Assembly: GCA_021850555.1 (NCBI GenBank)
Contig: JAJZLX010000515.1
Span: 1-6,220 of the forward strand
Reading direction: 5' to 3'
DNA from: Pseudomonadota bacterium
GTDB taxonomy: Bacteria; Pseudomonadota; Gammaproteobacteria; Steroidobacterales; Steroidobacteraceae
Length of the DNA stretch: 6,220 bases
The notes under the pieces are model-generated. The model was not told where the DNA came from. It made no database searches and saw only the letters and a list, made by a program, of their open reading frames with translations. A program made the position numbers and the translations under genes. Each line of letters begins with the position of its first letter. The stretch's first letter is position 1. Below are positions 1 through 5,691 of the stretch, piece after piece.

Positions 1-1142
1 TCGAGCACGTGCTGAAGCAGATCAAGCAGGCGGGCGAGCTCGGGCAGTTCCGCACCCCCCGGCACATCATCCGGGCGATTGTGGGGATGGTGGATCCGAA
101 GATCGGGGAGACGGTGTACGACCCCGCGGCCGGCACGGCCGGCTTCCTGGTGGCGGCCTACAACCATATCCGGCTCGCGAACTCCTCACCGGCCGGGATC
201 CTGGAGACGGAGATCGACGGGAAGCTACAGCGGCGCGGCCTCGGCGACCGTCTGTCGTCGGCGCAACTCTCGACCCTGCAATCGAAGACCTTTTACGGCA
301 ACGACGTTGACCCGCAGATGGTGCGGCTCGCGACGATGAACCTGACGCTGCGGGGTTTGCCGAACGTCCGGATCCTGCTCCGCAACGTCCTGACCAGCAC
401 GCTCGACCCAGAGAAGCGCGAAGCGCTGCAGCTTCCGGAGGAGGGCTATCACGTCGTGCTCGCAAATCCGCCGTTCGCCGGCAAGATCGATTCGGACCGG
501 GTGGTCGATGACGTCAAGGTCGGCAACTCGAAAGCGACCGAGGTGCTCTTCCTCAAGTACATGATGGAATCGCTCCGGCCAGGCGGTCGCTGCGGGGTCA
601 TCGTGCCGGAGGGCCTGCTGTTCGGGTCCACCGGAGCCCACAAGGAAATCCGCCGGCAGCTCATCGAGAACAATCGAGTCGAGGCAGTCATGTCGCTGCC
701 CGGCGGGGTGTTCCAGCCGTATTCTGGCGTCAAGACGTCGGTGCTCCTCTTCCGGAAGGGCGGCCGCACCGAGCGGGTGCTGTTCCTGCACGTCGACAAC
801 GATGGCTACAAGCTCGACGCCAATCACGACACGCCAATCGAGGCGGACGACCTCCCGGAGCTCGTCGCGGCGTATGCGGCGAAGGACGGGAAGGCTGGGG
901 ACTGGGCCAAGCGCGACCCGAAGGCGCCGTGGCATGAGAAGTGGTGGTTCGCAGATGCGGCAGAGCTGCGGGCCAACGAGTTTAATCTGTCGGCCGGGCG
1001 GTATCGGCCGGTGAATGCGTCAACCACGGTGCATCGCGATCCGCGGGAGCTGTTGGATGAGATCGCGGAGCTGGAAAGGGAAATTCAGGCGGAGGTGGCC
1101 GCACTGAGAGAAGCGATTGGAGCCAGTGCCGATGCTTCTTAA
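1..1142 (+). CDS. hsdM: Type I restriction-modification DNA methyltransferase subunit M, 5'-truncated by window edge
   Basis: Modification subunit of a type I restriction-modification system: it transfers a methyl group from S-adenosylmethionine to adenine N6 and works in complex with HsdS. The frame is open from base 3 with no stop, and the first visible residues (EHVLKQIKQAGELGQFRTPR) already lie inside the catalytic region, so the real start and the N-terminal helical HsdM_N region lie left of the window. The GTG at 9 is not the start. The FRTPR segment typical of N6 adenine methylases is at the beginning. The SAM-binding motif DPAAGTAGF is encoded at about 120-146, GNDVDPQMVRLA follows near 297-332, and the catalytic NPPF motif is at 465-476. 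The C-terminus ends in a short charged helix (RELLDEIAELEREIQ). The gene overlaps hsdS by 11 bases, the usual M-S order. Family is certain; recognition specificity cannot be read. Confidence 0.95.
   Translation, partial: EHVLKQIKQAGELGQFRTPRHIIRAIVGMVDPKIGETVYDPAAGTAGFLVAAYNHIRLANSSPAGILETEIDGKLQRRGLGDRLSSAQLSTLQSKTFYGNDVDPQMVRLATMNLTLRGLPNVRILLRNVLTSTLDPEKREALQLPEEGYHVVLANPPFAGKIDSDRVVDDVKVGNSKATEVLFLKYMMESLRPGGRCGVIVPEGLLFGSTGAHKEIRRQLIENNRVEAVMSLPGGVFQPYSGVKTSVLLFRKGGRTERVLFLHVDNDGYKLDANHDTPIEADDLPELVAAYAAKDGKAGDWAKRDPKAPWHEKWWFADAAELRANEFNLSAGRYRPVNASTTVHRDPRELLDEIAELEREIQAEVAALREAIGASADAS
1119..1122 (+). promoter_or_regulatory. Shine-Dalgarno GGAG that sets the hsdS start
   Basis: GGAG lies 9 bases before the ATG at 1132, inside the last codons of hsdM. 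It favours ATG 1132 over the in-frame TTG at 1117, which would add five residues and sit before this site. Its location inside hsdM suggests that hsdS translation is coupled to hsdM. Confidence 0.6.
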
Positions 1143-2292
1143 TAGCTACGAGGTAGTCACGCTGGGCGATGTTTGCCATTTTGTGGGTGGTGGCACACCA
1201 GCGCGCGATCAACCGGAGTTCTATTCCGGCGATATCCCGTGGGCGACAGTGAAGGACTTCAAGTCTTCTACCATCATTGATACGAAGGAGCACGTAACCC
1301 AGGAGGCAGTTGATCGCTCCGCTTCCAATATTGTCGAGCCAGGCACCGTCCTTCTTGTTACGAGAGTCGGGCTTGGGAAAGTTGCTATGGCAGGGCACCG
1401 CCTAGCCATCAACCAGGATATCAAAGGGCTGACGCCGCGAGGAGGCGTACTGCCGGAATACCTTTTTTGGTTTCTGGTGGGTGCCGCTCCGACAATTGAA
1501 CGGATGGGCGTGGGCGCTACCGTTAAGGGCGTAACCCTCCAAGACGTCAAGTCGATCAAGATGCCGCTACCCAAGGAGGCGGACCAGCGACGTATTGTCG
1601 ACTTACTATCCAGAGCTGAAAACATCATCCAGATGCGGCAGGCGGCGGAGCAGAAAGCCAAAGAGATCATTCCGGCACTGTTTCTGGATATGTTTGGGGA
1701 TCCGGGGACGAATCCGATGGGGTGGGAAGTTGCGCGGATTGAGGACTGCTGCACCCTTGTTAGGGGCAGCTCTCCCAGGCCGCAAGGGGATCCACGCTAT
1801 TTTTGCGGTCCAGTGCCGCGACTGATGATTGCGGACATTACACGGGACGGCATATATGTCACGCCCCGCATCGATAGTCTAACTCCAGTGGGGGCAGAGC
1901 GGAGCCGCCCCATGAATTGTGGCGACGTTGTGATGGCCGTGAGCGGAGCATGTGGGCTGCCTGCAATCCTGGCAGTGGACGCATGTATTCATGACGGATT
2001 CGTCGGATTTCGCTCACTTAGTGAGAGGATTCGAGCAGAGTATCTTTACACGTTTCTTGCCGTCATACGGGAAGAGACTGAAAAGCAGGCCGTCGGAGCA
2101 ACATTCCAAAATTTGAAGACGGATCAGATTAGAGCGTGGAAGGTTCCAATACCGCCCATTCGAATCCAAGACTCGTTTGTCGAACGCGCAAAGAGCCTCC
2201 GTAGGCTTGGCGACGACATGGCACGTGCATCTCGCTATTCAGAGTCGGTGTTTCAGTCGCTTCTGGCGCGGATGTTTGGAGAGGCAGAGTGA
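1132..2292 (+). CDS. hsdS: Type I restriction-modification specificity subunit S
   Basis: Specificity subunit of the type I system. It recognises the two halves of a bipartite DNA target and holds the M (and R) subunits. The 386-residue protein has the expected two-fold layout. Target recognition domain 1 starts at TLGDVCHFVGGGTP (residues 10-23) and runs to about 148. A central conserved helical region follows (about 149-190, ADQRRIVDLLSRAE ... FLDMFGDP). Domain 2 starts at GWEVARIEDCC (about 198-207) and runs to about 341. A second helical region closes the protein (about 345-386, ending LLARMFGEAE). The endings FLDMFGDP and LLARMFGE mirror each other, as expected for the duplicated HsdS architecture. 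Length is normal and the frame is intact. The gene looks less GC-rich than hsdM: a hand count gives 32 G/C of 60 at 1141-1200 against 44 of 60 at 121-180. This fits the known exchange of recognition domains. Target sequence unknown. Confidence 0.93.
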   Translation: MLLNSYEVVTLGDVCHFVGGGTPARDQPEFYSGDIPWATVKDFKSSTIIDTKEHVTQEAVDRSASNIVEPGTVLLVTRVGLGKVAMAGHRLAINQDIKGLTPRGGVLPEYLFWFLVGAAPTIERMGVGATVKGVTLQDVKSIKMPLPKEADQRRIVDLLSRAENIIQMRQAAEQKAKEIIPALFLDMFGDPGTNPMGWEVARIEDCCTLVRGSSPRPQGDPRYFCGPVPRLMIADITRDGIYVTPRIDSLTPVGAERSRPMNCGDVVMAVSGACGLPAILAVDACIHDGFVGFRSLSERIRAEYLYTFLAVIREETEKQAVGATFQNLKTDQIRAWKVPIPPIRIQDSFVERAKSLRRLGDDMARASRYSESVFQSLLARMFGEAE

Positions 2293-2352
2293 GTATTTTG
2301 GCCTAGACACGGACATCGCGTTTCCCATGCTGTTCACGCATTATAAAGGACG

Positions 2353-2396
2353 TTATCGAGCGCGTGCGTCATGCGACCCTCTGCAGCGCTCGATAA
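2353..2396. repeat. 11-bp perfect inverted repeat straddling the recombinase stop codon
   Basis: TTATCGAGCGC at 2353-2363 is exactly complementary to GCGCTCGATAA at 2386-2396, separated by 22 bases. The right arm is coding sequence for the last residues of the recombinase (LYRAL); the left arm lies beyond its stop codon, between it and the convergent hsdS. As RNA it could form a stem with a long loop, but no clear U-run follows on either strand, so it is a weak candidate for an intrinsic terminator. It could instead be a recombinase-related site or the trace of an inverted duplication of the gene end. The repeat itself is certain; its role is open. Confidence 0.6.
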
Positions 2397-2923
2397 AGAG
2401 TCACGCGCCCCACGCTGAGCAGCGCCGCCACATCCTGCACCCGCTGCCCGGACTCGATGAGCTGCCGCGCATGCGCGATCTGAGGCGCGGAGAGCTTGGG
2501 TTTCCTACCGAACTTCACCCCGCGCCGCTGTGCGGCCTTCACGCCGGCGCGGGTGCGCTTGGTGATGAGCGAGCGCTCGAGCTCGGCGAGTACGCCGATC
2601 ATCTGCCACATAGCGCGCCCCGTGGCGGTGTCGGTATCGATTGCCTCGGTGAGCGAACGGAACTTCACGCCCCGGTGCTTCAAGTCATCGAGCATGTGGA
2701 TGAGATCCCTGAGACTCCGCCCCAGCCGATCGAGCTTCCAGACAATGAGCGTATCGCCGGCCTGCAGCGTCTTCAGACATTTGAGCAGGGCAGGGCGCTG
2801 CGCCGTCGCCCCGGAAATCCCCTCGTCCTTGAAGATGGTTCTGCAACCGGCCTTCTTCAGGGCGGCGGGCTGCAGGGCCGGAGTCTGATCCTCGGTCGAG
2901 ACGCGTGCGTAGCCGTATTTCAT
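2369..2923 (-). CDS. Serine recombinase of the resolvase/DNA-invertase family
   Basis: Small site-specific serine recombinase (184 residues, the usual size for Tn3-type resolvases and Pin/Hin invertases). The catalytic domain occupies about 1-135. It has YARVSTEDQ with nucleophile Ser9 and Arg7, then KLDRLGRSLRDL with Asp65, Arg66 and Arg69, matching the resolvase active-site set. The long E-helix region follows (about 100-130, AMWQMIGVLAELERSLI). A short linker (GVKFGRKPKLS) leads to a C-terminal helix-turn-helix (about 145-183, VQDVAALLSVGRVTLYRAL). The ATG at 2923 gives the canonical N-terminus, although no good Shine-Dalgarno precedes it. Only 24 bases separate it from the upstream gene on the same strand, so a full resolvase res site of about 100 bp cannot lie in its usual upstream place. 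Whether it resolves, inverts or is an orphan left from a transposon cannot be told here. No transposase gene is in the window. Confidence 0.93.
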   Translation of the reverse strand: MKYGYARVSTEDQTPALQPAALKKAGCRTIFKDEGISGATAQRPALLKCLKTLQAGDTLIVWKLDRLGRSLRDLIHMLDDLKHRGVKFRSLTEAIDTDTATGRAMWQMIGVLAELERSLITKRTRAGVKAAQRRGVKFGRKPKLSAPQIAHARQLIESGQRVQDVAALLSVGRVTLYRALQRVA

Positions 2924-2929
2924 ACAGAT

Positions 2930-2942
2930 GGCGCAGCGCGCC
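2930..2942. repeat. Small GC hairpin before the recombinase gene
   Basis: GGCGC (2930-2934) and GCGCC (2938-2942) pair across a 3-base loop within the 24-base gap upstream of the recombinase ATG. It could mask the translation start or act as a weak mRNA structure. In GC-rich DNA such short stems also occur by chance. Confidence 0.3.
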
Positions 2943-2947
2943 GCTCG

Positions 2948-3730
2948 TTATCGGAACCATCTCAGTAACTTGTCGAGCTGGCCGGAGTCAAACTGTGTTG
3001 CGAGGAAGTCGTTGAGCCGCCGTGGATCAGGTTCTTGGCGAATGGGCTCCACGACTTCGTTCCAGCTATCAAAGTCGCCCGCGTTCCCAAAGATGATGAC
3101 TCCGATTCCGTGCCGCTTTGCTTCCGCGTACACTTCTGTCAAGGTGCTGCTGAGTCGCTCCGCTTCCGCGTCGGGGACATGCAGCAGGACATAGGCCTTT
3201 GTTGCGGCGCGCAAATGCGCAAGTGCTTCATATATCGAAGTGACATCCAAAGCATCGGCGGGTTTGACTTCAAATGTGATTACATCGAAATGCCGTCCCG
3301 GAACATAGGGGAAGACGGATTGCGTAACCACCACGAGATCTGGCCGTGACCACCTGCCACCTGTATCGCGGCGCCCTTGGCGTGCAGTCGTATGTACAAG
3401 CCACAGTTCCAGTCGCTTTTCTTTCGCCCATTCGCCGTTCAGGACGGATGCTATGGGCGCGTACAATTCGTCTTCTCGCACTGAGGATGTAGTCGGCGGC
3501 GCCGCTGGCGGCGTGATTGGCTCAAGGGGCGGCGGCACGATGCGGCTGACCAACCCGCCACGGCCCCGAGCTACTGCCAATAGAGTCCTGTCGATTAGTG
3601 AATTGCGTACAGACCAGTAGCGATCGTTATCCCACCCGAGCTTCTCGCGAACCGAAGGATTGGTGACCCACTCGCCGTTAATGGGCACGAGGTTGAGCAA
3701 CTTGTGTTCGTCGTCAGTCATATCAGTCAT
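2948..3730 (-). CDS. Hypothetical protein with predicted winged-helix head and PD-(D/E)xK nuclease-like core
   Basis: Not recognised as a named protein. The 260 residues fall into three parts. Residues about 5-65 (HKLLNLVPINGEWVTNPSVR ... LVSRI) look like a winged helix-turn-helix. Residues 66-83 form a Pro/Thr-rich linker (PPPLEPITPPAAPPTT). Residues 86-260 look like an endonuclease fold: EDELYAPI (about 87-94) as a first helix, RPDLVVV with Asp131, then DVITFEVK with Glu154 and Lys156, followed by a helix YEALAHLRAATKAYVLL. The spacing PD...ExK on adjacent strands matches the PD-(D/E)xK superfamily (restriction and repair nucleases, VRR/Mrr-like and others). The ATG at 3730 is supported by AGAAGGA eight bases upstream; an alternative ATG lies three codons in. 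It sits 28 bases after the DUF6429 gene and 24 before the recombinase. DNA cleavage in restriction, defence or element maintenance is an inference. The fold is likely, activity unproven. Confidence 0.75.
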   Translation of the reverse strand: MTDMTDDEHKLLNLVPINGEWVTNPSVREKLGWDNDRYWSVRNSLIDRTLLAVARGRGGLVSRIVPPPLEPITPPAAPPTTSSVREDELYAPIASVLNGEWAKEKRLELWLVHTTARQGRRDTGGRWSRPDLVVVTQSVFPYVPGRHFDVITFEVKPADALDVTSIYEALAHLRAATKAYVLLHVPDAEAERLSSTLTEVYAEAKRHGIGVIIFGNAGDFDSWNEVVEPIRQEPDPRRLNDFLATQFDSGQLDKLLRWFR

Positions 3731-3738
3731 TAAAGTGG

Positions 3739-3745
3739 TCCTTCT
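3739..3745 (-). promoter_or_regulatory. Strong Shine-Dalgarno for the PD-(D/E)xK gene
   Basis: AGAAGGA on the - strand lies 8 bases before the ATG at 3730. It is the best ribosome-binding site in the - strand gene train and supports the first of the two nearby ATG codons. Confidence 0.6.
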
Positions 3746-3758
3746 GCGTGATCATGGG

Positions 3759-4001
3759 TTAGGACCGCGCGTGCGGCGGGCGCCCGAACAGCTCGCGCAG
3801 CAGCCGCTCGGATTCCCGTGCGCCCTCCTCGGTGAGCAGCACCGAGTGCGCCTTGCTGACCGGGTCGGTGATGTAGCCCTTCTCGTGCAGCCGGTTCATG
3901 ACCGCCCAATCGAAACCCTTCCAGACCCGGTACCCATCGTGCCGGCCGAGGGAGAGCAGCGCCAGAACGGCCTGATCGATCTTGTCGGTATCGAGTTCCA
4001 C
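3759..4001 (-). CDS. DUF6429 family protein
   Basis: Small protein of 80 residues resembling the DUF6429 family, whose function is unknown. The conserved family pattern is recalled as a start of the form ELDTDKIDQAVLALL, then HDG.R.WKGFDW (about 21-32), NRLHEKGYITDPVSKAHSV (about 36-54) and LTEEG..ESERLLRELF (about 56-72). The order suggests a compact, mostly helical fold, possibly winged-helix-like (inference). The start is GTG at 4001: GAGG lies 8 bases upstream at 4013-4010, and the family N-terminus begins here. A longer open frame to 4112 would run through the upstream gene and is not used. There is a 10-base gap after the zinc-ribbon gene, whose stop codon overlaps this gene's Shine-Dalgarno, so translation is probably coupled. 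Family call from memory of the pattern, not from a search. Confidence 0.8.
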   Translation of the reverse strand: MELDTDKIDQAVLALLSLGRHDGYRVWKGFDWAVMNRLHEKGYITDPVSKAHSVLLTEEGARESERLLRELFGRPPHARS

Positions 4002-4009
4002 GATGGCGA

Positions 4010-4014
4010 CCTCA
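4010..4014 (-). promoter_or_regulatory. TGAGG junction: stop codon overlapping next Shine-Dalgarno
   Basis: Read on the - strand, TGA at 4014-4012 ends the zinc-ribbon gene. The same bases form GAGG (4013-4010), the ribosome-binding site of the DUF6429 gene starting at 4001. This favours termination-reinitiation coupling. Confidence 0.6.
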
Positions 4015-4332
4015 CGAGGGATGCTCGGCAATGTCCCCGTTGTCCCAGAACGTGCCTTCCCACCCGGCGATGCGCCCCTCGTCATGACAGCGGGGACAGA
4101 ACCAGAGCACATCGTTGTTATCGGTGTCGAAGAAGATGGTGAGCAGCGTGCCGCAGGGTTTGCGTCCCGGTCGGCGCCGGCAGCGCAGCATCGTCGGATC
4201 GTCGTACTGCGTCGCCTGGGAGACGATCTCCGTCCAGTAGGTGAAGAGGCGCTGCGCCCGCGGCGGCAAGGGCGCCACCTTGCCGTCCGGCAACAGGAAA
4301 TGGCGCAGATCGATGCTCCAAGACTTGATCAT
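4012..4332 (-). CDS. Small zinc-ribbon-like hypothetical protein (four conserved-looking cysteines)
   Basis: A 106-residue protein with no assigned function. The N-terminal half (MIKSWSIDLRHFLLPDGK, then PLPPRAQRLFTYWTEIVSQA) looks like a short strand, a loop and an amphipathic helix. The C-terminal half holds Cys51 and Cys60 in LRCRRRPGRKPC and Cys79 and Cys82 in WFCPRCHDEG, i.e. two cysteine pairs separated by a strand-rich piece (LLTIFFDTDNNDVLW), a zinc-ribbon layout. It ends with IAGWEGTFWDNGD. The start is ATG at 4332, with GAGG five bases upstream at 4341-4338; an upstream open extension to 4431 overlaps the SEC-C gene and is not used. It lies between the SEC-C and DUF6429 genes with tight spacing on both sides, which points to one transcript. 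Zinc binding is inferred from cysteine spacing; role unknown. Confidence 0.75.
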   Translation of the reverse strand: MIKSWSIDLRHFLLPDGKVAPLPPRAQRLFTYWTEIVSQATQYDDPTMLRCRRRPGRKPCGTLLTIFFDTDNNDVLWFCPRCHDEGRIAGWEGTFWDNGDIAEHPS

Positions 4333-4339
4333 GCGCGCC

Positions 4340-4549
<210 letters not shown>

Positions 4550-4629
4550 TGGTGCCGCGCCCCGCGGTGCCGCCTCCCGCCTCCCGCCGCGCGCCGAGAC
4601 TTCGACGCTTCGCGAATCGAAACATGGCT

Positions 4630-4653
4630 GGCTCAGCCGGACGGCCTTGAGCC
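4630..4653. repeat. Stable hairpin in the divergent control region
   Basis: GGCTCA at 4630-4635 pairs with TGAGCC at 4648-4653. Inside it GCC (4636-4638) pairs with GGC (4643-4645) around a GGAC loop, leaving a 2-base bulge. The total is nine base pairs. It overlaps the proposed -35 box of kfrA and would lie in the leader RNA of the - strand operon. No U-run follows on either strand, so it is more likely an operator or leader structure than a terminator, if it functions at all. Confidence 0.4.
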
Positions 4654-4675
4654 GTTACGTAAGATAGCGTATCGT
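4647..4675 (+). promoter_or_regulatory. Candidate sigma-70-type promoter of the kfrA-like gene
   Basis: TTGAGC at 4647-4652 and TATCGT at 4670-4675 are separated by 17 bases, each matching four of six positions of the -35 and -10 consensus. This places transcription start near 4682, about 30 bases before the GTG. TACAAT at 4683-4688 is a better -10 match but lacks a good -35. The - strand operon presumably starts from the same region; TTGTAA (4687-4682) with TATCTT (4666-4661) is a weak candidate with short 15-base spacing. Confidence 0.35.
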
Positions 4676-4690
4676 AGTACATTACAATAC
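4655..4690. promoter_or_regulatory. Palindromes between divergent genes, possible KfrA-type operator
   Basis: TTACGTAA at 4655-4662 is a perfect 8-bp palindrome. GTATCGTA at 4669-4676 and TACAATAC at 4683-4690 form an inverted repeat with one mismatch in eight and a 6-base spacer (GTACAT). These A/T-richer symmetric elements stand out in a GC-rich surround and overlap the proposed -10 region. Binding by the divergently encoded KfrA-like protein is inferred from the family's known autoregulation and is not shown by the sequence. Confidence 0.45.
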
Positions 4691-4700
4691 GGTTGAATCT

Positions 4701-4706
4701 GGAGAG
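4701..4706 (+). promoter_or_regulatory. Shine-Dalgarno supporting the GTG start of the kfrA-like gene
   Basis: GGAGAG lies five bases before the GTG at 4712, where the KfrA N-terminal pattern (MARKAVATAEAV) begins. Confidence 0.6.
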
Positions 4707-4711
4707 CCGCC

Positions 4712-5629
4712 GTGGCCCGAAAAGCTGTCGCTACTGCCGAGGCCGTCTCTGCCGCCGTGGAGGCCCTGGTAGGGGAGGGACTTGATCCGACCGTCGAGCG
4801 GGTGAGGGCGAAGCTCGGCGGCGGCTCGTTCACGACAATCAGCAAGCTCCTGGCCGACGTCTTGGCTCGGCAGAGCCAAGCTGCCCAGGTGAGCGAGGTC
4901 CCCGCCGACCTCTTGGAGATCGGTCACCGGGCAGTCGCCACGATTTACGCCGCCGTACAGAGGCAGGCTCAGGGCAAGATTGAGGCCCTTGAGGCGGACG
5001 CGCGCAAGCAGATCGACGTGGCGAACCGCGCCCGGGCGGAGGCGGCGCTCGAAATTGAGCGGTTGGAGCGGGAGGCTGAGCAGGGTGCCGAGGCGCTGGC
5101 CGCAGCGCAGAGGGCCACCCAAGATGCCATCGGCCGAGCTGAGCGGGCAGAGGCGACTGCGCAGACATCGCGGGCAGAGATCGAGCGCCTAACGCGCGCG
5201 GTGGCCACCGCCCAGGCAGATGCGCAGGCGGCGCGCGAAAGCGAACATGAAGCCCAGCAGCGCGCAACCCGCATCGAGGACGCGCGGCGGGCCGCGGAGG
5301 CCGAGAATCGCAAGGAGAGCGATCGCTTACAGAAGGCTCTGGCTATGGCCGAGGCGCAAGCGGATTCAAACCGCGCGGAGGTCGAGAGGCTGACGAGCCG
5401 GCTCACCGCGGTCGCGGCTGACCGGGAGAAGATCGAGAAAGATCGCGGGGAGCTTGAGAAGCGACTGGCCAAGACGGAGGCCTCCGTCGAGGCTACGAAG
5501 GCGGAGCTGCAGAAGGCGCAGCAAGCCCTCGAGAGCGCGCGTCACGGGGAACGGCAGGCGAGGGACGAGGCGGCGGAGCTGCGCGGGCAACTCAAGGCGG
5601 CCGGAGGGGGAGAGAAGGGCAAAAAGTGA
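4712..5629 (+). CDS. KfrA-like DNA-binding protein with long coiled coil
   Basis: A 305-residue protein of the KfrA_N type. KfrA of plasmid RK2 binds DNA near its own promoter, represses itself and forms multimers through an alpha-helical tail; a role in plasmid maintenance has been proposed for it. Residues about 7-52 (TAEAVSAAVEALVGEGLDPT ... GGGSFTTISKLLADV) match the helix-turn-helix N-terminal domain. Residues about 65-85 form a linking helix, and about 86-295 are a near-continuous coiled coil rich in Ala, Glu, Arg and Gln with no proline. Two related segments, RAEIERLTRAVATAQADAQA (about 154-173) and RAEVERLTSRLTAVAADRE (221-239), hint at internal duplication. The tail AAGGGEKGKK is basic. 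Start GTG 4712 is supported by GGAGAG five bases upstream. It is divergent from the SEC-C operon across a palindrome-rich gap, consistent with autoregulation. Similar proteins also occur on chromosomes and integrative elements, so it does not prove a plasmid. Confidence 0.85.
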   Translation: MARKAVATAEAVSAAVEALVGEGLDPTVERVRAKLGGGSFTTISKLLADVLARQSQAAQVSEVPADLLEIGHRAVATIYAAVQRQAQGKIEALEADARKQIDVANRARAEAALEIERLEREAEQGAEALAAAQRATQDAIGRAERAEATAQTSRAEIERLTRAVATAQADAQAARESEHEAQQRATRIEDARRAAEAENRKESDRLQKALAMAEAQADSNRAEVERLTSRLTAVAADREKIEKDRGELEKRLAKTEASVEATKAELQKAQQALESARHGERQARDEAAELRGQLKAAGGGEKGKK

Positions 5630-5660
5630 TCGCCAACGCGTGGGCAAAGGTCGTGAGCCG

Positions 5661-5672
5661 CAACCGCGGTTG
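5661..5672. repeat. 12-bp perfect palindrome between convergent genes
   Basis: CAACCGCGGTTG reads the same on both strands. It lies in the 62-base gap (5630-5691) between the end of the kfrA-like gene and the end of the - strand gene to its right. No T-run follows, so evidence for an intrinsic terminator is weak; a protein-binding site is possible. Otherwise the gap shows nothing. Confidence 0.4.
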
Positions 5673-5691
5673 AGCGGTCCTCCGACGCTGG

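Noticed and set aside
225..935. Long open frame on the - strand opposite hsdM (236 codons)
   Set aside because: Lies fully antisense to a clear HsdM reading frame; no recognisable motif; typical of GC-rich antisense frames.
1117..1131. TTG at 1117 as hsdS start
   Set aside because: The ATG at 1132 has GGAG nine bases upstream and gives a normal HsdS N-terminus; the extra five residues add nothing.
2353..2396. Reading the inverted repeat as a standard intrinsic terminator
   Set aside because: Loop of 22 bases and no clear U-run after either arm; kept as a repeat of unknown role instead.
2177..2968. 263-codon open frame on the + strand
   Set aside because: Overlaps the end of hsdS and is antisense to the serine recombinase, whose catalytic motifs are unmistakable; its His/Pro/Leu-rich sequence is that of a shadow frame.
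4002..4112. N-terminal extension of the DUF6429 gene to 4112
   Set aside because: Runs inside the zinc-ribbon gene; the GTG at 4001 has a good Shine-Dalgarno and begins the family pattern.
4969..5472. 167-codon - strand frame opposite the kfrA-like gene
   Set aside because: Ser/Ala/Arg-rich antisense image of the coiled-coil codons; no independent support.
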